From NCBI GenBank assembly GCA_945910005.1, contig OX246741.1, forward strand, positions 43,436,170 through 43,500,169: a stretch of DNA of 64,000 bases, read 5' to 3'. The number at the start of each line of letters is the position of its first letter. The first letter of the stretch is position 1. Below, piece by piece: positions 1 through 11,979 of this stretch. A program made the position numbers and the translations under genes. Origin of the DNA: Isoperla grammatica. Its lineage: Eukaryota; Arthropoda; Insecta; Plecoptera; Perlodidae. The notes under the pieces were generated by a model. The model searched no databases and was not told the DNA's origin. It was given only the letters and a program-made list of their open reading frames with translations.

Positions 1-1
1 G

Positions 2-199
2 GTGGAGGTAGATGTGGAAGAGAGAGGAGAGGAGTGGGCAGTGGTTCAGGAGAGAGAGAGAGGTGGTGGGACAGAAAGAAGTGGCAAGAGCTTGTGTCTT
101 GATAACAGAAGTACGAAGACGAGGTGCCGAGTTTGGCAGGCTGGTGCTGATTCCGTGATGCCCAAGGCCAATGGTGGAAACACCCCTTTACCCAATTAA
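2..199 (+). CDS. possible 3' coding end of an unidentified gene
   Basis: An open frame enters from the left window edge and stops with TAA at 197-199, giving 65 charged residues rich in Glu, Arg and Gly. A second frame (starting at base 1) is also open and stops at 100-102, ending in a Trp/Lys-rich stretch, so the true frame is not settled. An AATAAA signal follows about 95 bases after the first stop. It would be the convergent neighbour of the mannose-6-phosphate-receptor-like gene. I do not recognise the product. The local sequence is purine-rich (GGAGAG runs), which by itself can keep frames open, so this could also be 3' UTR. Confidence 0.25.
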   Translation: MEVDVEERGEEWAVVQERERGGGTERSGKSLCLDNRSTKTRCRVWQAGADSVMPKANGGNTPLPN

Positions 200-294
200 A
201 CACGATGTTGGTTTTTATATACATATATTAAGCTGGATCTCTGTGGTCCTGCCAATGTCCATTGGTCAGCCATCAATCTATATTTTTTTCCCTT

Positions 295-300
295 AATAAA
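295..300 (+). terminator. candidate polyadenylation signal AATAAA
   Basis: AATAAA sits about 95 bases after the stop of the left-edge open frame, in AT-rich DNA. The spacing is reasonable for a short 3' UTR, but isolated AATAAA is common in DNA this AT-rich. Confidence 0.35.
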
Positions 301-778
301 GATTGATTTTCCTTAATTTGAATCTTGAAATACCTACAGGAAACTAACCTAACATAAAATACACATATATCTAAGTATGCCCATATGCCTATGCATAATC
401 TATCTACAGTAATACAACAGTAAATCCAATTTGACACTTTTATTCACAAAATAATATCAATACAATGGTATCCACTGTCTACGCACAGAGATTCTAAAAT
501 ACAAAAAAATCATAAGAAGCTAGAGAATAGTTTTAAATGTTTGAGGGAAAATATCACTTAATTCAGAAATCCATTTTAAAGTAAGACAGCATTATTCATT
601 ATTTAAAATATGAACTATAAATATATCAACAAGTTTAAATTACAACACCTATGAATATGACCAATGAATACAATAAGGTTTTTCCGCTCGTTTCATTTGC
701 ATTATCAAAAGCAGTTTGATTTCCGTGAAATTTCTTTTTTTTACAGTCGTTGCTAGTGTTTTCAAAGAAAATGATTCC

Positions 779-784
779 TTTATT
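779..784 (-). terminator. candidate polyadenylation signal of the M6PR-like gene
   Basis: The minus strand reads AATAAA 81 bases beyond the TGA stop at 866-868. This gives a short 3' UTR for the minus-strand receptor-like gene. The two candidate poly(A) sites of the convergent genes at 300 and 779 face each other across about 480 bases of AT-rich DNA with no other feature I can see. Confidence 0.5.
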
Positions 785-865
785 CTATATTTGAATATAA
801 AACGGCACTTGGTAATTTATCACAACGCGGGAAGGCAAGACAACAACAGCTGCTAGGAAAGTAAT

Positions 866-3800
866 TCAAATACTGTCATAGCTACGAGCGGGCTTAAAAC
901 CACTCATCACGAACATTATTCCATCCTGAAACAAAGAAAACACATTTTACTATAATAACTTGTTGTACATTGTTATTTATAAAATATCAAAATTTGGAAT
1001 CATTTTCTAGACATATATATATTACATGTTAGTTAGGGTATGCAGTAATACTGTATGGCAACGTGACAAGTACCATAATAATTGAGATGAGATCAAGCAA
1101 TTATTTTAAAGTTCCAGTCAAGCCCCCTTTTGAAGATGTCTTAATGAAATGAGAGCTTGCAAGTAGAATTTTCAAGGGTTGGTTGTGCATCTGCAGGTTC
1201 CAGACCCAGACTTCTGCATGACCAAAGTGTTGCGTCAAACATTTGTCTCATTCTTCATTCATTCTCCTTCTTTTATGAGCACATGCATCTTGGCAAACCA
1301 CTACACACTAGTACACCGTGCATACTTTTCACACTGTCACGTACATGTATGCAAGCTTTATGGTGTGGTTCTTAAAAACTGAGGCAATTTACTTTACTGA
1401 ATTTGCTCGAAATCACCAGTTTACACCTTTAGTAAATAAATAATTATTTAAGATTTAGGCTACTACAGTATCGGACAGTGGGATGTATCAATGAGAAATG
1501 GGAACAAGATAGTAGCCCCCACCTATTCGTATTTTCCGAACTGGCAAGTGAATGAATGTGATGAATGCCGACATCATGAAGAGGGAGGAAAAGAAGTGTA
1601 TCTCTACCATAGGCGTGCTCAGGGGGGGGGGGGGCAAGGGGGGCAGCGGCCCCCCCATTAGGATAGGTGACCCTTTTTTCTTTTAAAATAGAATTTGGCC
1701 CAGGGTATACCGTATACGCCTGCCGATCGTAAAAGACGAGAAGAGGACCTATAGCATCTTCCTCATATCAAATACATTCCTCAAACTGTCACTGTTGCTC
1801 CAACTGCCTTGCCCGTTTGACCCGGGAAAGAACAGGTCCAGAATAAAGTGCCTACCGTAATAGGCGACAAAAATGCTGACGCCTGACATAATGGTTCTAA
1901 TCTTACCTGAAGTCCTAGATTGGAATGACGTTGGAATCAGCTGACCGGCCTCAACATCAACTGTTGCCTAAAGCCGCGTTCACATAAATGACTAGTGACT
2001 ATTGACTATTGACTATTGACTATTGATTAGTGACTAAGCGAATTGAACCATAGGCGATACGTGCTGACGTTCACACAACTTTACTTTTGACTTATGACTA
2101 TTGACTATTGACTAACGAATTGAAGATATCTGGAAGTCATAGTTACAACCAATCACAACGTTCGCGTTCAGCCAATGAATGTGGAGCAACGGAAGTCAAT
2201 ACCACTATTCAATTACTGTCAAGTGTATATTTGTTTTTGACTATTTCCGGCGAATATTATTTATTTATTATTTTTATGAAGCTGTCATACAATAAAATAT
2301 TCTTATTTTGAAACAAATCTTCAAAACAAACAAGAAACATACAAAACCTTCACAACTTGGTTAAGCCCATCATTAAACGTTTTAACTGGTGAACAGTTAC
2401 TATCGCCATACCTCGTTTTCTTCATAATGTTGCAATTTTATTATTTTGACAGCTCGTTGTTTGTCAATCAGTTTGATTCATTTGTTCTAGGTGGCAGATC
2501 ATACGTGTCAAAGAACTTAGTTGTGTAGTGTTCATATCTTTCTTTGGGTAGTCAATAATCACTAGTCAATAGTCAATAGTCAGTAATCAATAGTCATTTA
2601 TGTGAATGCGGCTTTAAGCCGCATTCACCGCATTCACGTTGTGACGCATTTATTCCGCATTCACAGTCATTTATGTGAATGCGGCTTTAAGCCGCATTCA
2701 CATAAATGACTATTGATTACTGACTATTGACTATTGACTACCCAAAGAAAGATATGAACACTACACAACTAAGTTCTTTGACACGTATGATCTGCCACCT
2801 AGAACAAATGAATCAAACTGATTGACAAACAACGAGCTGTCAAAATAATAAAATTGCAACATTATGAAGAAAACGAGGTATGGCGATAGTAACTGTTCAC
2901 CAGTTAAAACGTTTAATGATGGGCTTAACCAAGTTGTGAAGGTTTTGTATGTTTCTTGTTTGTTATGAAGATTTGTTTCAAAATAAGAATATTTTATTGT
3001 ATGACAGCTTCATAAAAATAATAAATAAATAATATTCGCCGGAAATAGTCAAAAACAAATATACACTTGACAGTAATTGAATAGTGGTATTGACTTCCGT
3101 TGCTCCACATTTATTGGCTGAACGCGAACGTTGTGATTGGTTGTAACTATGACTTCCAGATATCTTCAATTCGTTAGTCAATAGTCAATAGTCATAAGTC
3201 AAAAGTAAAGTTGTGTGAACGTCAGCACGTATCGCCTATGGTTCAATTCGCTTAGTCACTAATCAATAGTCAATAGTCAATAGTCAATAGTCACTAGTCA
3301 TTTATGTGAACGCGGCTTTACCGCCAAGATTTTGGCTGTGGGACTGACCACTTGCTTCACTTTGTAACAATGATAGTATCACTGATATCCACAAATAATT
3401 GTGTGAAATTAACCCATTGAACAGACCTGTACTCCTCCTAATCTGCTTAAAACACGTTTAAAAATGCATGTCTTTAAAAAATCTTCTGCAGAGCTTTTTG
3501 TAGGGGGCATCCCCCCCCCACACCCCCCATTGGCGCCGCTGTGAAGTACTTTCATTGGGAATTTATTGTGCCCCCCCATTGATCAACCTCTACGCACGCC
3601 TATGGTCTCTACTGGTTGACCACATCCAGCATGATGGCATAATAGCCAAATGTGGCCATTTAAGAAGACTATAGGGGTACAACCTACCCAAACGATTTCA
3701 TTAGGTACCAAGCATTGCAAAGCATTATATACATACTTGTTCAACTTGATAACTTACCCTGCACAAGGAAGGTAGACCTGCCCAGAAATCATAATTTGGT

Positions 3801-6800
3801 ATGAGTTCTTTTCCCTCAGCACCTCTTGTCACCTTCAATACCAATGCTCCAACAAAGAAATATACAGCAAACAATGTGAAGAAGACAATCACTAGTACAC
3901 TTCCCGTCGACAGTGAATGGTCTGTATCATCTGTTCCCGAAGAAACTTTAGTAATACAAGACATTGGTGAATGAAGTGTCAATTTCTGAAATGAAAATTA
4001 TATAAATTAATGTACAGTACTATTTATTTAGGGACCAGATTATTATTTTGTTATAAAGAACATTTCTTTATAAAGATAGTTTAACTTACTTTTACAATGT
4101 ATAAGAATCTTCTGGGACCTCAAAAACAATTTGTTATAGACTTTAGGGGGGCGTAACTACCATATATCATATCAAGGTAAGCTGTTGGATCCTTTCCTCA
4201 CTTTATATAGGCCTACTACTGTTATAGACTATAGGCCTAGTATAGATCATTTTGTTATAAAGAAGTTTCACTGTATTGATTTGAAATGTTTAGGACATTC
4301 TTTTCTCCCAGGCAAGACCATAAACCAAGGGACAGTAGGATGTAGTATTGATTGTACTATAGTAGCATACAATACAATACATTATAATTTTCATTATCAG
4401 TGTGATTCCTTTGCTAGGACTGGACCACAGGGTATATCTTACTATAGGTTCGTTCATTTGTCTAGTTCGTAACTGTTCGGTAACAAGTTGGAACACAGCG
4501 GAAACGCGTCATCGAACAGGAAGTTGGCCGAGTCCAGTGCGAAAAAACATGTGTTCTGCCTTCACACAAATGAACACCAATCTAGTCAGAGACACCTGTT
4601 AATTTTAGGTTAAAACTGTATTTAAATTAAATAGGGCGAAAGATAACTGAATTAATCTTTGGTAGGGCCTAAGCCAAGTTTGTGATGGTTCAATTAAACG
4701 TATGAGATAAGCAACGAGAGTACGGGCGTCTAGGCTTAAATGAGGTTAGGTAGGCCTATTGGACTAAATAAACGTTAAATAATCATTTTCTATCCTTAAT
4801 GTAACAAACATAACGACCCTATTCAATTAGACGACGGACATGTTGTAATCTGCATTAAAATGTATATTAATTAACACGTTACCGCTATGTCTAATTTGTA
4901 TTCCCGCTCTACATCTTGTTCTACTCAACTCACTCCTCTTTTTCATTCCGGACAGTTCGAACATGTTCGGCCTGTTTGCAAACAGTTGCCGGCGGACAAC
5001 TGAACACCACCAGAACATATGTTTTTTTACAGATGAACAACGAACACCCTGTTCGGACTGTTCGAGACTGTTCGGAACGGACAAATGAACGAACCTTATG
5101 TTTATACTGGACTCTACGTGAGCTGATCTAAGAGGGAGACATTATGGTTCATTAGATGTGCTTTACTAAATTTATGAGGCTTTATACTGTAGTACTATTG
5201 ACCGTTCAATGCAGGATAACTCCTGCTTGTCAGTTGCTACCATACACAGTACTAGCAGTTTTCTTAGCCCGTATAGTGTAAATTGTTATAGGCAACCCAA
5301 GACAACCTTACACATGCTTTCGTCACAGGCGAGGTATTCGTAGCCAATCAGCGATCATTACCTGCGAGCGCTTGTCTCGGACGGTTCGCTGGTTGGCTAC
5401 GAGTGCCTCGCTTGTGATGAAAGCATATGGAAGGTAGTCTTGGGTTGCCTATATCTTCCCTTTTGGTTGGGAGATTGAAACTCATGTAAATGATTAACTT
5501 ACATTTTAACTGTGTAGGGCCTACAAGTAGTACAGAAGAAAATGCACAAGTAGTGTTACCGGTAGTCTACAATCTACATCAGTCACTCTCTGAGAAAGCT
5601 ACCTAATTTAAAACATACATGGTTATTTGGAAGGCTCCCAGACGTGTTTAAGATTTCAAGAGTCGAGGTCATAGTAGGAAAACTGCAATGAAGGGACACA
5701 GTACTTTCACTGGAACAAAAAGAAATATATTTAGTTTTGATTCATCATGGTTGTGGTTATTGATTGCAATTTGAGTTTCTGTGTTACCAATGTGCACATT
5801 CTTATGTCGAAATTATGGTACTCTTCATTGAAAAGTTTTCGATACTAAATAATCTTGTTTCTACCAATAACTCTTTGGTGGATTGATGGCAGGCAACTTT
5901 TGGCAGGACTACTTATCCGTGTAGAATACTGAAAAACTATTTAAGTTAATTACTTGGGATTTGATCAAGGATAACGTTTTTTTTTAACCAGGGCCTAGTG
6001 GCTAGTGCAACTAGGCTATATTTGTGTACATTGACAACCCGTTACGGTAGGGTATACCCAGAAGACATTGTGGTCAGTGCAGGGCTAAAGATTGATTTGA
6101 TGCACAGTGACCCGGGAAGGAGCAATGGTACCGTAGGCCTACCTGTGGATCGTTCGCTCAGGGGATTCAAACTAACGAGGAAGAAGCGAGAAAGTGGCGA
6201 AGATAAACGTGATAACGAAATGCTCTTTTGGGGCTATTGCATACCTAACTATAGCAATGCAAAGCAGCCAGAATTTTTACAATCTTACGGGCACACCCTA
6301 ATAATTCGATGTAGGTAAACCACATAAGAATGCACACAGCAGACAGGCATTTGCTTACGTATTGTTGTGTTTGTATTGAACATAAATGGGGCTGTTGATT
6401 CCCTCCGACACAAATATAGCATCCTCAGCCTTCCCAAGCAAAGTGAAATTCATTGACGTTTTGTTAAAAAGGCAAAGTGATGCGCCATTCGAACATTCGT
6501 TGTTACCAGGCACTGGAACATTGTAGCATGGGTGAAAATAGAATATGGATTTGTCATCTGAAGAGTTCAACCTATAATCAAAGAAAAATATTAGTGGGGT
6601 GGTCACAAGTAGAGGGAGTCTCTATAGGCCTACTAGGAGACAGGAGCTGTGTGAAGTCACACGTGCGGATTGGGAGTAGGCCTAGGCCTAGGCCTATACC
6701 TAGGCCTAGCCTAGTCTACAAACACAAAAGCCTAGGCCTGGTGGTTAGATGTTAGATGACCCTTTATCTTTCGGTTATTAGCAAAGCTTCAATGGTCAGC

Positions 6801-7032
6801 GTTACATAACCAAATTGCGCTTTTCTTACCAGTTTGACGGGCTGTTCTCAGTAAGTTTTGACATATCAATTCCTTCCCCATTTGGAAACGCACACTGGCA
6901 AGGATTTAACTTTACACATTTAATATCTTTTCCACTCAATAACGACTCGCAAGATTTGAGTGTACTGGATAACAGAACAATGTTTAATATAAGATATTTA
7001 AGGAAAACCGAATCAACTTGTGGCGTCGACAT
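866..7032 (-). CDS. M6PR: cation-dependent mannose-6-phosphate receptor-like protein (MRH domain), 5 exons
   Basis: CDS exons, in order: 7032-6830, 6571-6359, 5709-5619, 3985-3758, 925-866. Donors read GTAAGA, GTAAGC, GTATGT and GTAAGT. Acceptors are TTATAG, TTCCAG, TTTCAG and TTTCAG. Phases agree at every join, giving 264 residues; mammalian M6PR is about 277. Residues ~10-25 are a hydrophobic signal peptide. The luminal part to ~180 has the MRH layout: NPCQC, FHPCYNVP, VSLHC and a terminal LTLHSPMSC. It carries several N-glycosylation sequons. A single transmembrane helix lies at ~198-219. The tail has FWAGLPSL then DGIMF, as in the M6PR/Atg27-like family, and ends in YDSI, a YxxPhi sorting motif. 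Family members sort lysosomal glycoproteins between Golgi and endosomes. The sugar-binding Arg and Tyr are not evident, so ligand binding is uncertain. The ATG (context ACAATGT) is the first before the signal peptide. Introns contain foldback MITEs and a nested transposon. Confidence 0.85.
1971..2614 (+). mobile_element. Tc1/mariner-type MITE, copy 1
   Basis: The terminal inverted repeat starts AAGCCGCGTTCACATAAATG and continues into iterated GACTATT units. TA dinucleotides flank both ends (1969-1970, 2615-2616), as expected for Tc1/mariner-type insertion. A 67-residue open frame inside is shared with copy 2 but encodes nothing I recognise. The family assignment rests only on the TA target site and the terminal repeats. 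Confidence 0.65.
2690..3318 (-). mobile_element. Tc1/mariner-type MITE, copy 2 (inverted)
   Basis: This is a nearly identical inverted copy of the element at 1971-2614, including its 67-codon open frame (one visible residue difference). TA follows the right end at 3319-3320. The two copies are separated by about 75 bases (2615-2689) that themselves contain fragments of the same termini (GCATTCACCGCATTCAC and a full terminus ending GCGGCTT). Together they form a ~1.35-kb inverted repeat with arms of about 630 bp. Confidence 0.65.
4444..5099. mobile_element. foldback MITE with GTTCG-rich arms
   Basis: The ends are inverted repeats, ATAGGTTCGTTCATTTGTC on the left and GACAAATGAACGAACCTTAT on the right. 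Within ~150 bp of each end lie repeated TGTTCGG/CCGAAC words, making a partly degenerate foldback. The middle is AT-rich and unremarkable. It lies in intron 3 of the M6PR-like gene. No open frame is convincing. Confidence 0.5.
5287..5453. mobile_element. short foldback MITE
   Basis: Ends are TATAGGCAACCCAAGAC on the left and its complement at the right edge. The inverted arms are ~70 bp with a few mismatches around a ~30-base centre. It lies in intron 3 of the M6PR-like gene, about 190 bp beyond the element at 4444-5099. TA at each edge suggests TA-targeted insertion. Confidence 0.6.
6674..6720. repeat. AGGCCT-type palindromic hexamer run
   Basis: Tandem TAGGCC/CTAGGC words sit in intron 1 of the M6PR-like gene. 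The same palindromic word is scattered through 4-8 kb and densely at 23-26 kb. Confidence 0.6.
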
Positions 7033-7120
7033 TGTACGTAAATGTTTTGACGGAAATCATGTGTTGAGCCACCGAGACCGGTATCAACAAGTCTCGAGTT
7101 TCGCAAAACAGGCATGAGCA

Positions 7121-7131
7121 GCACTTCCGCC
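7121..7131 (-). promoter_or_regulatory. ETS-like site upstream of the M6PR-like gene
   Basis: The minus strand reads GGCGGAAGTGC about 90 bases before the start codon, resembling the GGAAGT core bound by ETS/GABP factors at TATA-less promoters. The surrounding 7040-7200 segment is locally richer in GC and CpG than its neighbours. No TATA box is visible. This is a motif match only. Confidence 0.25.
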
Positions 7132-7199
7132 ACGAGAAAACGCGGCAATTTAGAAGTGTTGGATTCGACTAGTCACATACGACAACTCTCGCAACACAA

Positions 7200-9580
7200 C
7201 TAAGGGCAAGGCCTACTAGGCTGCACAGTGCACATTATGAACACAATAATAAACAGTTAATAATAAGTGAAGAGTAATAAAACATTACATTATTATATTA
7301 CACTATTACACACTTACATTATTATATACAGTACAAAGAGAAAAAATAAAAACAAGAACATTTGTATATCAAGACCCGATATTATGTTGAGCTGATAAAT
7401 ATTTTGTCTGTGATATACTTCTTTTTTACGTGGTCAGGCTTTTAACTCTTGTTCCCTTTGCTTATACACTATAGTGACTATTTGTGAGCATACCATAAGA
7501 ACTACATTAATTGTTTATACTGCTCTTTAACCGTTCAAATTCTCTACTAGAGACAGTTTTACCTCAGGTTACCAGGGCCTAGGCCTAGTTGCAGCGTCAG
7601 AAGCAGGTAAGAGTCCTGCACATGGCCAGTGGCCACACTACGAACGAATGTTCTTCACGTAGCCTCGGGGGATCTAGGCGACAACTGGGATCCATGCGAC
7701 GAATTTACCACCAATATTATAATTTTTTTTTTGTATATATCTTTGCAATTGAAATTGTGAATAATATCAGCTCTGAACTGACTGAAAAAAATGGCACAAC
7801 CAGAGAATGGGATATAAAATAATTGCAGGACTTTTGCAACACAGGACAGTGGCATATAGTCATAATTAGGAGAGCGTCTCCATTGGACTTTTATGGCACT
7901 CGTTCTGTTTGTTTGTTTGATTGTTTTTATTTTGTTTTTATGTCTTGCGATAGCGGTCGAACGGAAAGTCCGATCAAGTTGAAATTTAAACCATCCACAA
8001 GCCTTGATGTGGACTGAATGTGTAGGCCTATAGTTTTGTGGCAAAATCGTTTTAAAAGCTATAAAGTTACAAGTTACCGAGGAAATATTTTTCTGAAACA
8101 AAATGGCGGCAAAATGTGAGATAGCCACATTTTTTCAAAGATTTTTCCGGTCACGCATATGTACATTTAAATGCGATCTGATAAGTATTGACAAAGTTAC
8201 ACAAATGTTACTCTAAAATATGTTTCTGAAACACAGCCAACTGTGTGGTGATTTATCATAGTAAATTTTTGTCCGATCACGAATATACTAATTTAAACGC
8301 GATCTGATACGTATTAATTACATAAATTACATTGCTATTGCTGTCAATAAAAAATGTTAGTAATGGTGGTGTAGAAAACACTATACGAAATGATAACGAA
8401 AAATCTTAGCTAAGCACATTGCATGACATTCAACAATGTCGGGAAGTATAATAGCTATGGAAATTAGAAAAATGTCTGCAATGCGTATTCTGGTAATGAT
8501 GTTAATTGTTATTTAATATTTTTATTTATTTTGAGAACTTTTCGCCAGATAGTTCGTGGACACGGAGGCACTCGCTTATCAACGCGTCACACAGAGCGTT
8601 TTCCTTGTTACTTGTTTATTACTTCATTATGTTGGTGCAAACTATGTTTTGTAAGGTTTATGTACTTCCTAATTTTGAAATAAAAAAATTAATAAAGGGG
8701 AGGAAGGAACAGAGGAATCCTGATTATCTAGGGTGTTGGAAGAAACTCTCATATGACATGATAAAATTATTTATTGTTGCAGGTGTTTACAAATTCAATA
8801 AAAATATATGCTCTTGAAGTTCCACAAATCCCAGGAACACCAGAGGCAATCTCATATATACATATAAATTCATTTGCCAGTGCTTTTATACTGGCTGTTC
8901 CTTCCTCTAATAGATACATAAAGATGAACTGGATGATATCAAAAATGTTAACTACTACTTTCTGAACGATTTCATTAAATGCAACATTTGCTGTCAAGCA
9001 TATTATTATACTAGAAGACAATTTTTGGACAATATTCATTTTGGTTTCCTAATCCTCCACTGAAACATGGCCAACATGTACACCCACATTGCATTTAATC
9101 TTAATTTGTACATAGCTTATCTATTGCAATACAAACAAAAAGTGCAAAAACAAAATTTTTTTACTTAAATTAAGCAAGCTTTGAAAGTTGATCTCAAATC
9201 TGTCACTGCATTGAAATAAGTAGAATTATGTTTTTTGTTTCAATTGTCTAAGTGTTCCTTACAATTCAAAACCAACATACTGTATCTACTAACATTCATA
9301 CCAGTCATCTAAATTTCGAACTGGTACAAAGGTAAAACTATATAACATAGTCAATTACATACTTATCACAAAATATGTTATGCAATCAACAGTTTAGTAA
9401 ACAGAAAACCAAGAGACCTTATGGTTAAGACTTTGTAAATTACATACCACGTACAGTACTCCAGTTTTCAATTCTTTTTAATTCAAACAGTGCTGTCATA
9501 AATGTAATACTAATGGCCAGAACATTTTCCACGTTACAAGTACGTCGACTATAACTGAATGACTGACTCAAGGTATGAAA
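7200..9580. other. intergenic stretch, no supported gene
   Basis: This is AT-rich DNA between the M6PR-like gene and CSTF3. It holds scattered TAGGCCT words and a degenerate direct repeat (8128-8330, sharing the word GCGATCTGATA). It also holds a 29-bp sequence at 8577-8605 that recurs at 29720-29748. A segment at 8774-9039 is open on both strands. On the plus strand it follows a good acceptor (TATTGTTGCAG), but I recognise no protein in either reading. Confidence 0.4.
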
Positions 9581-9586
9581 TAATAC

Positions 9587-9628
9587 TATGTATGTATGTA
9601 TGTATGTATGAATGTATGTATGTATGTA
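9587..9628. repeat. (ATGT)n microsatellite
   Basis: About ten ATGT units with one interruption (GAATG). Confidence 0.9.
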
Positions 9629-10559
9629 GGCCCTAAGATGTATGTATGAAAATAATTTTGTGAATTATACTTATGGTTCGAATGTTCACTTCCACATGTC
9701 ACACACTAGAATCTTTGAAGGTTGCAGATAGCGTTATCTTGCAATACGACATTGAGATTGGCACGCTTCCCATTACTCTCCCTCTGATATTAGCAGACCA
9801 TTTTCTTGTAGCCGTTTTCTTTTAAAACTAATTTTAATACCCATTTTAATTTACAAAAATAATGCAGCATTTAGAAGACGGGTTCAAACAGCTACTGTGA
9901 CATGGCCACAGCAGGTGATTTGTCTGAACAATATATAGTAAATAAACAATACACCATTTCAATTATGTTACATTCACTCACTGGACTGGAGCAGCAATAA
10001 CTTGTAATTAGTAATTCGCAACCAATCTTCAAAGTGAATATTTGGAAAGTGTCTGAAAGTTAATTTTGATGCTTATTCTAGTTCTTGTTAGTACTGTAGT
10101 GATGGAGTTCGGCCAATACTTCATACATCACCGATGGTGGTTGATGTCATCAGAACTAGACCAAGTATATATATATAATTGTCGCAAGACACTTTCAGAC
10201 ACATCCCTAGTGTACACATATTCTGTGTTTACTTATTTAGATGTACAGGATACACTTCCATCATACGTCATGTTCCAAACTTGTCATCAGCTTATGAGCA
10301 AGCAGTTCTTCCAAGGTTGTAAAATATTACCAAGAGATGTTGTTCAGATTTAAAAACATGAGAATCTGTTGTTTTCTTGACATTTTTTAAACAAACGATT
10401 TGAAATAATTAAAACAGTAACTCTTATCATGTACAACGTATGTTATGTTTGCTTCAGGGTTGTTGTCGGAAATTCATCACGAGTGAAGACTGGCTCTAAT
10501 GGTCTGATAAAAGGTTCCCTAAAGTTGTCGATTTATGTTCTTCGTCTTAACACAGTATT

Positions 10560-10815
10560 ATAACCATTGAGTTTATTAGTGTAGGGTAGAGCCCAACGGC
10601 CATTGGCGACTGTCTACCCATAAATCGCCCACGTACGCTAGTAGTACTGGCGGAAGCCGCTAGATGCCGCTACATCAGCGTGGCCTAATCAGTGGGTACA
10701 CGTGGCGGCACCTAGCGGCTCCCGCCCGTACTACTACTGTACACGGGCGATTTATGGGTCGACAGTCGCCAATGGCCGTTGGGACTCTACCCTACACTAA
10801 TAAACTCAATGTTAT
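10560..10815. mobile_element. 256-bp foldback MITE
   Basis: The inverted arms run nearly the whole length. The left end (ATAACCATTGAGTTTATTAG) is mirrored at the right end with one mismatch. Inside come GGGTAGAG, CCATTGGCGACTGTC and an inner GCCGCTAG stem, around a ~25-base centre. It would fold into one long hairpin. No coding content. Confidence 0.7.
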
Positions 10816-11979
10816 GACTACGTACATTAAAAGAATATGTAATGTTACAGATACCGTGCTATTAGTTGGTATATGCAAGAAAAACAGTCAAGAGATAGCA
10901 CTGATTAGCTGTACCATTGTCTGTGCCATCTTGTGTTCAACAAATATGCAACAATTGACAGCTAATCATCACCTTTGTTTTAGTATGACCCCAGAATATA
11001 GTCACCTTTTAGTGTCGTCTCGTGTTACACATGGAAAAATGAAAATAAATACCGTACATACCTACATTTATGGTCAATTTATCTAATTTTCATGTCTTCC
11101 CTTTGCCCATAGTACCTTACATTATCTGTTAATTGGCTGCATAAAACTAACATGGCAATCAAAGTTTGAATGTACACAGTGAATATACTACATGCTTGTT
11201 TTGTGATTTGTATTTTCCAAGTATCTTGAAATAATGCTATAACTTAGAACAGCTCAAACGTTACTTGTTTTATAGTGACTTAACTGATATTATAGGTAAT
11301 GGTACTTCAAAATCTACACTGATGCTACACATCACATTACAATATGCTCATGGATTACATAAAATAAGCAGCATAGCGAACCCCACAAATAGTTTTACTT
11401 AAAACTTAAATTCATACAAATTTTGAAACAGTAATGGTTTTGAGGAAAAAGTGCAGTTACAGGAAATGGTAAATTCTGAAATCCATTATTGTCTACCAGT
11501 GTGAATGAAAGTATACTGTAAGTCATCTAACCTATCAACACAATGTTGCACTTTGGATAGTTGTAGATAATGTTCACCTTTCATCACATTTCACAACACC
11601 CTCTAACTTTACGAGGAACTATATAATGTACTCCTGGAGATAAGTTGGTAGGTACACTTCGTCTTTGGCCAATCATAACCTATGTGCAAAGCCAGAATCC
11701 ATGGATCACTGTGACGGGGGAAGAGAGAGGGGGCGGGGCATACATGCAATTTAAAGCCTGGAGATAAAAAGGCCCAAGTAGTTCTAACAGTTAAGATACA
11801 GTACAACACAGTCATAATATTTCAGTGGTTCAACAGTGGCTAACGAACTAGCTACGCACAACAGGGTTCACTCAAGAAACCGAAGGATCTCTCAAAATTG
11901 AATTCTGGCCAGCCGCATAGACGGAACTATGACTCTTAAATAAAACGTCGTTCACTCGAGAGGCGGGGGTGAGCGAGGC
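10816..11979. other. non-coding stretch 3' of CSTF3
   Basis: This is probably 3' UTR and intergenic DNA downstream of CSTF3. I see no clean AATAAA on the minus strand close to the tail array, so the transcript end cannot be placed. No other gene or repeat is evident. Confidence 0.35.

Larger units (their letters stand above)
1607..3605. mobile_element. non-autonomous DNA transposon with nested MITE pair
   Basis: Outer termini are a perfect 12-bp inverted repeat, CCATAGGCGTGC on the left (1607-1618) and GCACGCCTATGG on the right (3594-3605). Both are flanked by TCTCTA (1601-1606 and 3606-3611), a target-site duplication. G-runs and C-runs lie just inside the ends. The ends resemble those of the hAT-like MITE at 30865, but the duplication here is 6-7 bp rather than 8, so the superfamily is not settled. 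It sits in the last intron of the M6PR-like gene. Inside are a stretch resembling the GTCGTAAGAGGC repeat family (~1695-1860) and two large inverted MITE copies. No transposase is visible. Confidence 0.65.

Noticed and set aside
4084..4134. Possible extra M6PR-like exon with a strong GTAAGT donor (frame containing FEVPEDSYTL)
   Set aside because: It contains an in-frame stop before the donor and the phase does not match; the exon at 5709-5619 fits exactly instead.
5998..6318. 106-codon plus-strand frame inside the M6PR-like gene
   Set aside because: Antisense within an intron, no ATG start, no family resemblance.
7655..8128. 157-codon minus-strand frame
   Set aside because: No recognisable domain, biased toward Lys/Ile/Phe as expected for AT-rich DNA, no splice or promoter support.
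8767..9039. Segment open on both strands with an acceptor-like TATTGTTGCAG on the plus strand
   Set aside because: Neither reading resembles a known family and no partner exon was found; kept only as a note.
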